Shown one piece after another: positions 12,301 to 24,300 of a stretch of 64,000 nucleotides of DNA. The notes beneath the pieces were generated by a model. It was not told the DNA's origin. It searched no databases and was given only the letters and a program-made list of their open reading frames with translations. The position numbers were made by a program, and so were the translations under genes. The DNA is from Lumbricus rubellus. Taxonomy: Eukaryota > Annelida > Clitellata > Crassiclitellata > Lumbricidae. Within the stretch, counting starts at the first letter, position 1; every line of letters begins with the position of its first letter. Location: assembly GCA_945859605.1 (NCBI GenBank), contig OX243814.1, forward strand, positions 24,021,686 through 24,085,685, read 5' to 3'.

Positions 12301-15300
12301 TATTTGAGTTTTGTGAGTGTATGGAAGTATTTTGGCAATCAGCTTGATGACATCAGTTAAACAGAAGGTCATCTGAACTGTAATCCTGTTCTTTTGGATA
12401 CTACAATGATTTTTACTATATACAGACTTTGCAATATAATTACTGAAAGTGTGAATGATGTTTTAGACGATACCATAGTTCTGTTATATCAGTGTCAGAC
12501 AGCATCATCTGAAACTGTAAGTTAATAGTTCATTTGTGCTGCTGAATATTTACTGCTGATTTGAAAATTCCTTGCACTGTGCCGACCCCTTGTTCATGTA
12601 GAGCTTTGAAATCATCTCATTTTTTAGTGTGTTAGGCCAGAGTTACAGTGCCTTTCCTTGCTTTCAAATTTTCTGCGTAAAATTTCCATATGCATTTGTG
12701 CATACATGTAAGAATGCATCTTTAAGATATAGGATATCTTCTGTGGCTATTCAGTTTGGTTATGGAACCATGAAGTCTGTGTAGAAGTTTTGTCTTGATA
12801 ACTTATTGCAAATCTTTTATTCCTCTTTAGTACCACTTGCATGCCTGCTTTTAAGATTTTTGAATGCTCATCTGCAGTAGTAGTCAACAAACTGTGAGAC
12901 AGTTTTGTATGTTACTCCAGGTTGTGTTGTGTGTGGGGTTGATTTCTGCCAATGGCAGAATATAAACAATAATAAACATGCTAAAAATGTCCAAAAGATG
13001 CATCACATAAATATTGCTTATTTTTTCTTTTTCTAAATAAAATTAATGCGTTTGAACAGCTGAGTATGTTGCTTCAGAGATGTGGCTTTGAGACTTTTCT
13101 TGATTGGTGAACTTTATTAGTAAGCCTACCTGTTCAGAAGTTTATAACTTTGTACATAGGTTTTAGAAATGCAAAGAATGTTCTTCTTTGATAATTTTTT
13201 GTGTTTCTGTAGGTCACCACTGTTTATTTGAGTTCATCTGCAACGAATTTTAGCGAGTGGACTGCAGTTGAATTATCGTCGTTGTCTCATCCATTGTTAG
13301 CGTTGGCTTTTGAGCCACAGACGAACAGCTTAATCGTGCTCTATGATTTGGTGAGTAAATCGTTTATAATAAATTTATTTGTTTTGAAGATGCTTGTGAA
13401 TGAATTTATCTAATGCAGAGGATTATTTGATGGCTTAAGTATTTCTTATATCCAAAAGCGGAATTGATGACCAGTTTATATATTTGAAGCATCCAATTGC
13501 TTTTCTTCGCATGTTTATGACTGTTAGAAATTATGTGCTTTGTTCACTAAAATCAGCAATTTAAGCAAAGTTTAATGGCAATTGGCAAGCATTGTGATAA
13601 TTGAGAATGATAAAGTTGCAGGGACCTATAGTTTCTATCACTATTTTTATTATTATATTATCACACAGAAATGTGAATCTGAGGTCTCATTAATCAATCT
13701 GCAGATATCCACACACACATATATATTTATTTGAGAGCCAATGAGAAATAATAACGTTTGAGGCATCAATTTAAGGAAGAAAACGAGCCAGGAATTTAGG
13801 ATATGTTGAAATGCTTTTTAGCATTTTACTTTGGCCTTAAGCATTTCACTCTGAATCTGTAAAATGAGAAAGGAGTATCAAGAAAGTTGATTTCGTGATT
13901 GCCTAAATTTGATGCCTCCAAAGATGGCCCCGTAAATCCATCTCTGCTCTACAAACTAAGTACTGCTAAGAAGTACACACTCCTATGGTTAAAATTCTGT
14001 GCCACTGAATACAAAATAAGGTTTCTGAAACAATGGATGATGAACTTTGGCATAAAGCAAAGGCAGAATTTCCCCATGTGCAAAGAGAAATTGATAATTG
14101 ATGTGGTGGTTGAACCAAGGACATCAAAGCACTCTTTTCAGAGAGATGTAGGAATAGGAGTGTGAAAGTTTTGTTTTAGGTGAGGAGAAGATAAGTTTTT
14201 GAACCTCTGAAAGAGTTGGTTTTACATATTTAGTAGTTTCAAGTTACAGATTTTTAGGGATTACAAGGTTTGATCCCTTTTAATGTTTGGGGGATATTTG
14301 CTTGTGTACAGTTAAAGACTTGTATTTATTTTGTGAACTCTTTAAACCTTTTCATTGTAGAATTCAGTGTCTACTGCAGAAGTTTATCCGGTTTTGAATG
14401 GTCTGAATGTCGAAGATTCCGCTGTTTCTTCATTTAATTTTCCAGCTAACAGTCGTATGACGGGACTTTTTATTCATCCTGTCTCAAACTATCTCTTTGC
14501 CTATGGAGAGCAGGTATGGTCATGTTTAGTAATTTAATTTTGATTATGGCCAAGTCCTTGTACAATGTAAATGGAACCTAATAGACCAGGGTTCTCAAGC
14601 TTTATTTTTATTGTACCCCCAAGTAAACAAATCAAATGGTAGCGTACCCCCCCCAGCAAAATCATGTCAGAAACAAAATGTCATTGTGAGGTTCCCTTGC
14701 AGTGACAACTAAAAGTCCGTTAATCATTGGTGACATCGTTTATTAGTGTCATATAAGCTATAGGGAGCCAAATTCAGTTTGAATCATACAATCTTATCAA
14801 CAGATGTAAAAGGAAAATTGGTCTATCACCCCTGTAAGAAAGATAGCCAACCTATGGTGCTGTGGGCATGCATGTTTAGACTAGCACAGATTTGAAATAT
14901 CTGGTTTAATATAAATTTTGTCAATTTCAAACGCAAATTAACCCCATGTTTGTTTTGATAACAAAAACAACTTTTTAAAAACTATCTTCACCTAGATATG
15001 ATGTCCTGAAAGGAATCACTCTCTCAATCACAATATTTAAACTCGATCACAAATTAGGCCTAATCCTTAGGCCAATTCAACTCTGCTATTTGAGCTCGAT
15101 AGACAATGGTCTGAGAATTTTTGGCTTTGGTACTTTCAACCAATTATACATTATGTGTTTCAAAATTATAGTACCCTAATTTGCCTAAACATAAATATAC
15201 TGAATGCACTGTATAGCTATAGCTTGTGAGTCTAATTAATTATATGCTGTGAACGAAATAAATGACGATGCTGTTACATGTTGCAAAGTTAAAAATCATT

Positions 15301-18300
15301 CCTAATCAAAGAAAGATGGACACAAAGTCCATAAACTCAAAGAAAATTTATATTTCTGGAATTTTTCGCGTACCCCCTACCGGCGCATGGCGTACTTCTA
15401 GGGGTACGCGCACCACAGTTTGAGAACCCCTGTAATAGACTAATTAATAGTGCTCATCAAAGAGTTTGATATTGTCTTAATTTTTATTGTTCTTGCTGAT
15501 TGATCTTTTATTTATTTTTTATTTCAGGCTTTACTCAGTGCATTCATAAGTCAAATGAAAGATACTGGTGCAAATTTGATTATGATCCGGTCCGTTGTTG
15601 CCATTATTTATTAAAAAAATTAAAGACCAGTTTTTAGTTTTTGTTGAAAAAACTGCGTTCATCAAATTAACACAGTACTTATAGAAAATGTGTAGGCCTA
15701 GCCTCGTATACAAGCATGACAAGAAAGACACTGTTGTTAGTTGTTACCTAGGACATACAGACATAGGCTGAAGTGTCCCAACTGCTATCGATCTCCACGC
15801 TCTTCGAAGGTGATGTTTGTGCTGATCAACTTTCTTTGACTTGGGATCTTTACAAATGCTGATAGATAAAATACTCCAGAAGTTCTCAATAGGAGAGAGG
15901 TCGGGAGAGTTGGGTGGCCAATCCTTCGGCTTTATGTGTGAGGGAGGTTGTCGTCTAGTCACTTCATTGTCACAGCTGATGTATGATGGCGTGCACCAAA
16001 TACTCCTAGATCATTGCCAACAAATAACCTTGTTATTGGCGCTGCCTTGACGCTGCCATTGTCTTTTTCTCTCTCGAATGCTTGAGAATGTTGGCTATTA
16101 TAGTACTGTGAGTTCAGTTTGGTGCCAAAGTAAAGGACTGAGACGAAGTAAAGTTTAGTGAGACCTATGGCAGTCATCCCGGCCTAAACCTACTGTACCT
16201 AAACTTTTCTTTACTGTGTTAATTTGATGAGCGCAGTTTTTTCACGTAAAAACTGATCGTCTTTACATTTTTTTATATAAATAATGGCAGCAACGGACCA
16301 GATCATTATAATGTGAAGGGGAAGAAGATTTGAATGTCAGCCTGGAAATGACTTTTTTACCTATAACTTTGGACAGGAACATGATAGAACTACGACGTTT
16401 GTGTAATTTTAAAGGAGCATCTTTACTCTACAAGATGGTATATGATGCTAATAAAATCAAGTTAAGCTTGGTTTTGGTCAAACTCTGCAAAGAGAGTTCA
16501 CTTTGGTGTACAACAATTTATGTGTAGTGATTGTTAATTAGTTTTTGAGGCTAGTTCACATGCCTTGTTATTTGTATAGCTTCTTGTAAATTTTTTATGA
16601 CTTCTGAATGATTTAATTACTTTCAAAGGTATGGCTCTCAACTGATACGGGGCTCTCTTTTGACGCTATGCCAAGTCCGGTAAAATCTGACACAATAAAT
16701 TTATGCAGATCAGGATACTCTAATGGCACCATTGCTTGTGTTACGGCCAATAAAAAGATTCTTTACAGTAAAGGAAACCCAGGTTAGATCACGTAAATCT
16801 ACACTAATTCTTGCTAAATCATCAAAGTTAGAGTACTCGGCATAAATATATACGTTTTATTTACTTGTTTATTTTAAATTCTGCTATTTGAAGGTTTGAA
16901 CCACTGTGTAGCTACTCTGGACAAGTTGCTCACCTGCAATTGTTTGTAAGGAAGCGGCAGAAAAAGTCTGCCTCACTCATCTCATTTTACGTCATTTTGA
17001 CGGAAATAATCATTTAGATGCAGATCTTGCGCAGTAAATTTCGGAGATGTTGGTGGTTTCTGATGCCAGGTTTGCATGCTGGACTTAATCATCGTTTCTG
17101 ATTTAAGGATTTTGGACGATTAAAGGCATTTTGTTTGCAAGTCGTCTGGGCCATGTGATTGTGCATCAGGCCATCCTTCTGATGCATGTTTGAGCCTCAA
17201 CTGTATATGGACCACAGGGAGCCTTTTGTTTACAACCGGTGGAGGACAAGCAACGTGGTCTGCTGGAGATACTTTGACCGAGAGTCACTGCGGTGCTTCG
17301 CTCAACCAACGCGACAAATGTCTTTTCCAGCTCACTTATTGTGCGTCATCTTCTACCAGTGAGAGATTTCTTCTCGTTACGTGTTTGCGAATGCTGCCGC
17401 CTGCTGTCGCTCTATCCTACCAGGCAGCTTGCTTCCAGAGACTCTGAACATCCGTCCACACCATCTGTCAGCTGTCAACGAAATCCGCTGGTTGGCTCCA
17501 CCTGTGTCTGTGTGTGACTCTTCCAGCTTACTGTGCATTGTTTGCTAACTTGTGTAATGTGTATTGCTAGTTATAGTTATAATTAATATTACTATCTGGT
17601 TGTATCCAATGTGTTCAGCCACTATATCCTGAATATATGTGATTTTTGTACATCTAGCCAGAATTTGGAATGTGGAACCACAGACGGCACTTACCAGTAC
17701 TCAACTGTCAGTATATTTTGACTATATGGAGAATCTGTATGCTTGCTACGTGGAGAGTGGCCAGTTTAAAACTGTCAAAGTTGATACTATTGAAGGAATT
17801 AAGGTAAGCAGTTTGAATTTTATTTGGCATTTATTTAGTTGCCGATATTTCAGTTCACATGCCTTTTTGCATGTTTTCTAGGTGAATAATGCAGAATGTG
17901 GATGACCAAATCAGCTAAACAAATTATTGTCTAATGAGATATCTGTGAAATAAAACTACTTCTTATCTTCAAGAAGCAGAAGTTGTAAGAGCTGCAGAGA
18001 TACAACAAAAGCCTGAGGGTGTAACAGGCGAGATGGTAAAATATCGAAGATAAGTTGTAATGAGGGAAGTTCTTAAGATATGTAATGCAGTGTGGAAGGA
18101 AGGGAGATCAATGGAATAAATTTTTCTACAAGACTGCAGTGTTGGAATAGTGATGGTGATAGCAGTGACACTAGCAAATAGTTCAGCTAGTCTCTTGTGA
18201 GTGAGCATCTGTAGTATCTTTCGTGCTATTGTCCTCATGTGAAAAATGTTGTTTAAGATGTGACTTGCAGTGGCTAATAATGTTTATGCCTGCTGTGATG

Positions 18301-21300
18301 GTCCAACCTGTTGCAGAGTTATCACGTTAAACATCGAATTCTAGAACATTCAGTTACCATGATTTCTTATCTTTTGAAATTGCTTATCCACCATTAGCTA
18401 CCCGTAAGTCTCCATTGGCATTCTAATTGCCTGGACTCCAGGTTGACCTGATTAGGTCACAGATTGGTTTTGGACCACTAATATACCTTATGCGTTGGAC
18501 ATCAGCTCAGTAGACATTTATTACAATAGCAGTTAATGATTTTAAACAGATTGTAAATATACTTGTTGCTGTGCTTGCATTTGCTGAATATGTCTGGTTT
18601 TAGAGAGGCAGCCTTAGTTATTCAAATCCTCTGATGATTGAGATTTTATCTGACAGAGACATTAATTTTTATGAGTATCGTGCAACTGCTGATGGAATTA
18701 CCTATTTCTCGGAATTCTCAAGGGGACTGCTTTTAAACAGCAGGTTTGAATTTGCTTCCTGACCTCAAACAAATAATGCATAGAATTTTGACTTTTGTCT
18801 TTTCAATGCATGTGTTATAATTTAGTGGTAAGCCTGCAGTTTAACGCTTTAACAACAAGCTTCATTCGTTTCCCATTCACTTTTAGTTCTCTCTTGTCGT
18901 TAAAGTGTTAAACAAATTAATATTTAGCAGAATTGAATAGTTATGGTGCATTGTTATTGTAGCCTATTATGTAGCCATTCAAATATGTTCATGCTACAGA
19001 AAAATCATTATCATCAACATTTTCATTTGTTTAAAGCTGAAGACTAGAGTTTGTTAGGTGGTACAATGCTGAGGCATGTTGCATAAAATTTAACGTTATT
19101 ACTTTTAATGGAACAATGATTTTGATCGTGCATTATTTTGCTTGACGATATTGTCCTGGCTTCTAGTATGACCCAGTATATTATTTATTTATCACATTTG
19201 CTTTACTGCCCCTTCAAGCTCTCTACTCAGAAGCGCTCCTGGACAGAGTTTCACGTCGAAGTGCATGAGCAATTGCGAGTGAAGGGATTGCTCTAAGGCC
19301 CCTGCGCAACAGTTTGAGGTGGATTTGAACCTGCAACCCTCCGGCTCCAAGGCACCGAACCCACCACTACACCACCGTGCCCCAAGATGTATGCTTCCTT
19401 AGTGTATTTCTTTCTGTTTCTTGAGGTTTTTAAACTTTCAAACTTTTTATGGGGGTCTTGCCATTGTGGACTCTTCCAACAAAGGAGTTTTTGGTTACCA
19501 GTCACATGCCTTGGAGGCTGTGTCTTCTACCACCTGTGAGGTACTTGTTGCTGGACTTCCTGTGCTATGAACTTGTGAATTCTTATAGACTGTAGCCACT
19601 CTTCTTTCATGTTGCTAATCCAGTAACTTCAAACAAGTATCGTGTCTACTATCAGCTCTCGATAGGAATCGAACAGTTGAACTTTGTGTGTCGGCAGGGT
19701 CTTGGAAGTAGTGAATCGTCTAATTATCTGGGCACTGTATGATTATTTATTTAATTTTTTTAATAAATGACTTTCACCTCTTGTGAGGCATGTGAAAGAT
19801 GCAATAGGAAGCAGCTAGAGACATACGTAAATGGGTACATTAAGATCATTGTTCTAAATTTCATTCTCTGCAATTGATTGATTGATTAATTAATAATTAA
19901 TCGATTGATTGAAGTGTTCCTCTGATTCATTATTGATTCATGTATCACTTAATTTCTTATAAGTTACTTAAGGCATTATTTATCAGCGCCGAGTTTTAAA
20001 TATCTGAAATAAGTCTTCGGGTACTGAACTGGAATCTGCATATACTCTCTTTCAGAGATACGCATGAGGGCGTGGTGGACTGATGGTGTATGGCCCAGTA
20101 TGGGTATGTTCGGTGCCTTGGAGCCGGAAGGTTTTGGGTTCGAATCCACTTCATGCCACTGCGTAGGGACCCTGAGCAAGTCCTTCGATCGCTTTGGCGC
20201 AAACTCTGATTCAGTGTCCGTGCTGTAGTCGAAAGCGCCTCTTCATTCTTTTCTTTATTTCTGTCTTTATGGCTCTTTCCTTCTTTCACTATTTTGTTCA
20301 TGCATTTTTTACTTGATTTCTGTGTAGCAAAGGTGGTTCTGTTGTATTAAAACACGTTGAGCAATTTGTTGGTCCAACGGCCTCACGTGGGTTTACGGTG
20401 ACGTTGCAAGCTTGGACGGTTGAAAAGTTAGTTCCGGATACATCCGGTGCACTTTCAGCTGCATTAAGTGCGTAACTTTCTGTGTGGTTTGATTTGCATG
20501 TTTTGAAACGTTGCTTTTACTATGATTTGGCTTCTGTTTTTATAGTTTTTTTTTATTAATTTATTATTTTTATTAGTCTAATTATTAGTAAGTACTGTTA
20601 TTTTTATTTTTACATTAAACTTTTAAATTTGGCAAAGAGAAACATTAGAGTAATCTTAAGGGAGACGGTTGATTGCGTTTGCTCTATATACACTGTACAG
20701 ATTCTAATTCAGTTAACTTTAGACACAGGGAAACTTTTCTTTCGTTCTTGACTCTTGGAACTTAGAATGTGCCAAATGCCAATTAGGAGTTTTGATCATC
20801 ATAGCTACCGACAGTTTTAGAAAAGGCCAGTACTTTAATTATTCATATCAGCCAAATAGTATTTTAATAGTTTGGTATATGTACTTGGTCTGATAGTATG
20901 AAATGCTATTCAACTCTGCTATATAATAAATTCTGCAGTGTCACGGCCCATGTTGTTTGAATATGATGTTTTAGGCTTACAAGGATGGAATGAATTGACT
21001 TATGAAGGTGATCTAACTCTAGGATCTGGAAGTAGGTGTAACTCTTATCTACCTTCGTGGTTTTCTTATTGCATAATCGTAATTGCAATAATAAATATGT
21101 AAATTAGTAATATATTTGCTAACAGAAACTAAACTTATAAGTGGAAATAAGTGATTTCATTTATGAAACTAGAACTAGAAGTAGGAATTATTATTTTTAT
21201 TTCAGAGCAAAGTCAGGAAGTAAATTATGAATTAATTGCTGAAAAAAATTATGATCAAAATTAAGGATTATTTTCATAACTAAAATCAATTTAATTCTTC

Positions 21301-24300
21301 TGTCACTTAAGTTGAGATGAAGGTAAAAATGCCTGAAGTATAACAAAGGGAGCAAAACTTGAAGAGCAACTTTAGAGAGTTAAAGCAGCTGTCGTATCAA
21401 TCGATGACATTGTTGATCGATGCATTTTGAATACATTGTCTGGCAACTCCATGTTTGGAGTGTTCAACTGCAAATCGTTATGGAAGCTGCACGCAATACC
21501 ACCGTTGCAAATGCACTATGAGTCTGACTGTCTGACAACAGCAGCTTTGAGCTTTGATCAAACTGATGATGAGGTCTCTTAATGTTTTCATTGCATTCAT
21601 TGTAAGTAGTTTATTTTCTGTATCATTGGTTTAGTGGTGCAATAGAAATATGGTGTTGCCATGTAGTAATGCCAACTTCACTTAAACAATGCAATACAGC
21701 TGCAATTTGATCTCACCCTTCTTACAATGCTCAGAAGTGTCTACGCCTTGACAGCGCAACTGTAATTATATTGTAGAGCAAATTTTAGTTAAGGACTTGC
21801 TCAAGGTCCTTACGCAGTAACCGCCTTGGACAGGGATTGAACCAGTACTCTCCGCATTACAGGCCATCCACTCTAACCAACCGGCCACTGTGCCTCACTT
21901 GAAGCATGAGGTTTAATCTCTGCATGCTGTATTGAAAATATGAAGTATTACTACTAGGTTGATCGATAATTTGGTGTCCTAGGTGGCGGGATTTTTTTCT
22001 TTCTAGGGCTTTTTTGTGATAGAGTTGCAATGATTTGTAAACATGATTTCTTTAATTTGGTTACAAAATGAGACATTTTGATCGATTGATTGATTGATAG
22101 GTTATATATTAGCTCTTCTACCGTAATTTAAAATGTAGTGTATGAAACAACGCAGTGGCTTGAATATGTTTGCAGGTTGGGGTGCAGATGATGTATCGAA
22201 GACAGTTGTTGTTCCATATACAGCAAGTTTCCTCATTAAAGAGGTATCTGGATCACGTGCAAAGGCAACATCGGTGACCAATGTTCGAAGCTTGACAACA
22301 GTACCTAGTGGGAAGTGGAAGATATATGATTTTCGAGCCAACTCTTGGAGTTTGAGAGAAGACAAATGTCGTCATTCATTGAAGGCTACAGTGGGACACT
22401 CCAAACATTATGAAGTCGTTGATGTCGACTTAAGAACAACCGCAGACATTGAGGTTTCTCTTGCACTGTCAGGTACATATCTAATCATTGTAGCTGGCAA
22501 GTGTACTTATGCAATTGCACTTAATAGTGTTTTGGAACATTTGAAGTGGTTTTTTAATCTTAGTGCTAAGTTATGTTGTTCAATAGATTGAGAATTGCTG
22601 TATAAAAGCAACAATACATTACAATACATTGAATAAAGTTCATTGGAGTTGTCTTGCTACGAGGTTTTAATTGTCTCTTCAACAAGCTAGATGGGGAAAA
22701 CTGGAAGAAAGCATCGTCGATGCCCAATGAGGCACTAAGGATGAGCGACCAAAGAAGAGATACGAGGGCAACAAGTGCACACAGCAAAGAGAATACCGGT
22801 AAATAGAAGTATAACAAACTTGCAAAATAAATTAAGAAGAAATCAACACAATGCAAGGAGAAGTGGCTGAAAGATACCTGCCAGGAGGCGGAGGATGGTG
22901 CAAGGAGACATGACACCAGGAAGCTCTTCGAAATACTAAAAGAAATCAGCAGAACAGCTAGACCAATGGTGGCAGCAGTCAGGGACAATGATGGGAAACT
23001 ACTGGAAAACAAGGTGGACATCAAAGACCGATGAAAGAATATCACGGACAGCTGTATGGCTGTATGATGAGAGGAACTCAACATACAAAACTGTGCTGGC
23101 AGAACTGATCCACTGGTGATGTAAAACAATGCAGCTCATTGCATGCAATCATTTTCGACATATGTCTCTAGCCATATTATAGTAACTTTAGTCTGGACCT
23201 CTTGGAAAATCTTCTATCTTTTTTTAATAGTGATGCCTATTATTGCTGTTGCAGCCCCATATGATGTAGGAAGTGATGCATTCCTGTACGGTTACCTAAG
23301 TCATCGATCCGTCTTTCAAACAAAGTTCTATCCATCTTCATCCATATCACCTCTGCTGGAGACACTGACTGTGAAAGTCATGCCCACTCTTAACAAGAAG
23401 GTCAGTCATTTGCGTATTTGTTATACATATCACTTGGTGCTATAATCAATCATTTACTTTATTGTGCATGCTTCTGTAAGCGTCAGTCCTTATTTTTAAT
23501 TGCCTTACTTTGCACTTCACCCAAACATCATTACTACGCATACGTCTGAGATTCCACCGCTGCTCTCTGCAGACGCATATATCTGGAGTGATTCACAGCC
23601 AAGATTCATTAGTTCGTAATGCTACTGTGGATTCCTCCACCCGCATTCTATACTACGGACATGGGCGTCCGCAGGAATTTTTTTAGGGGGCGCAAACTTT
23701 TGAATGGTTGTCACAGGGACTAAAAAAGGTGTCAAAAGCAACCGACCATTCCACCTTCGACGCTAGTTAACTGCCTCGGTGCTAGTACCCTCTCTATCAA
23801 TTTTATTATAGACCTATAACTTATTGAGCATTTTACAAATATCTTCTTTTATTAGGCCTATTGGAACAGAAACATTCGAGTGACAAACCGCTATCAGTAA
23901 TGAAAGATATAGCCTAGGGATATTACTATTTTATATTTTATTTTGTTCGAATATAAAAGAAGCTTCTGTTATTATTTATTTTGTAATATTGCATGGGCCT
24001 ACTACAACCAGCTTCCGACTTGAATAAAGAGTTTATGCAAAGATTCCCTTCTTCTATTCCCCCTCCTTCAAAGTAGGCCTAGGCCTAATACGAGTAAACC
24101 TACCTTCCCAGTCGAAGGCGGAATCGGTTTCGTTTGTCGACAGCAAAACAACACACGTTAACCGGCTGTGTATAAGTAAACCTCCTTCAGCGCTCAGTTA
24201 CAACAAAGTGTACGCATCAAACCACGAAAGACAAACGCTTATCTGTTCTGTTCATATAGGTTTATCAAGTTTCTTCGACCCTCGATGCAGTCGACCCTCA

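Noticed and set aside
13899..14165. 88-aa open frame in a CATSPERB intron
   Set aside because: No splice sites in the right phase and no family resemblance. It may be part of an old repeat, but I cannot support a call.
17190..17517. Two overlapping frames of 74-85 codons
   Set aside because: Cys/Ser-rich translations without recognisable domains, in an intron, with no consistent splice phase.
20137..20147. Perfect tRNA B box, possible tRNA gene
   Set aside because: The A-box end and cloverleaf are poor, and the sequence continues into a body shared with another copy at 19.2 kb. It is a SINE head.
22566..23129. 187-aa open frame on the minus strand
   Set aside because: It is hydrophobic and low in complexity and lies antisense to an RTE-like linker whose sense-strand protein motifs are recognisable. 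Treated as a chance antisense frame.
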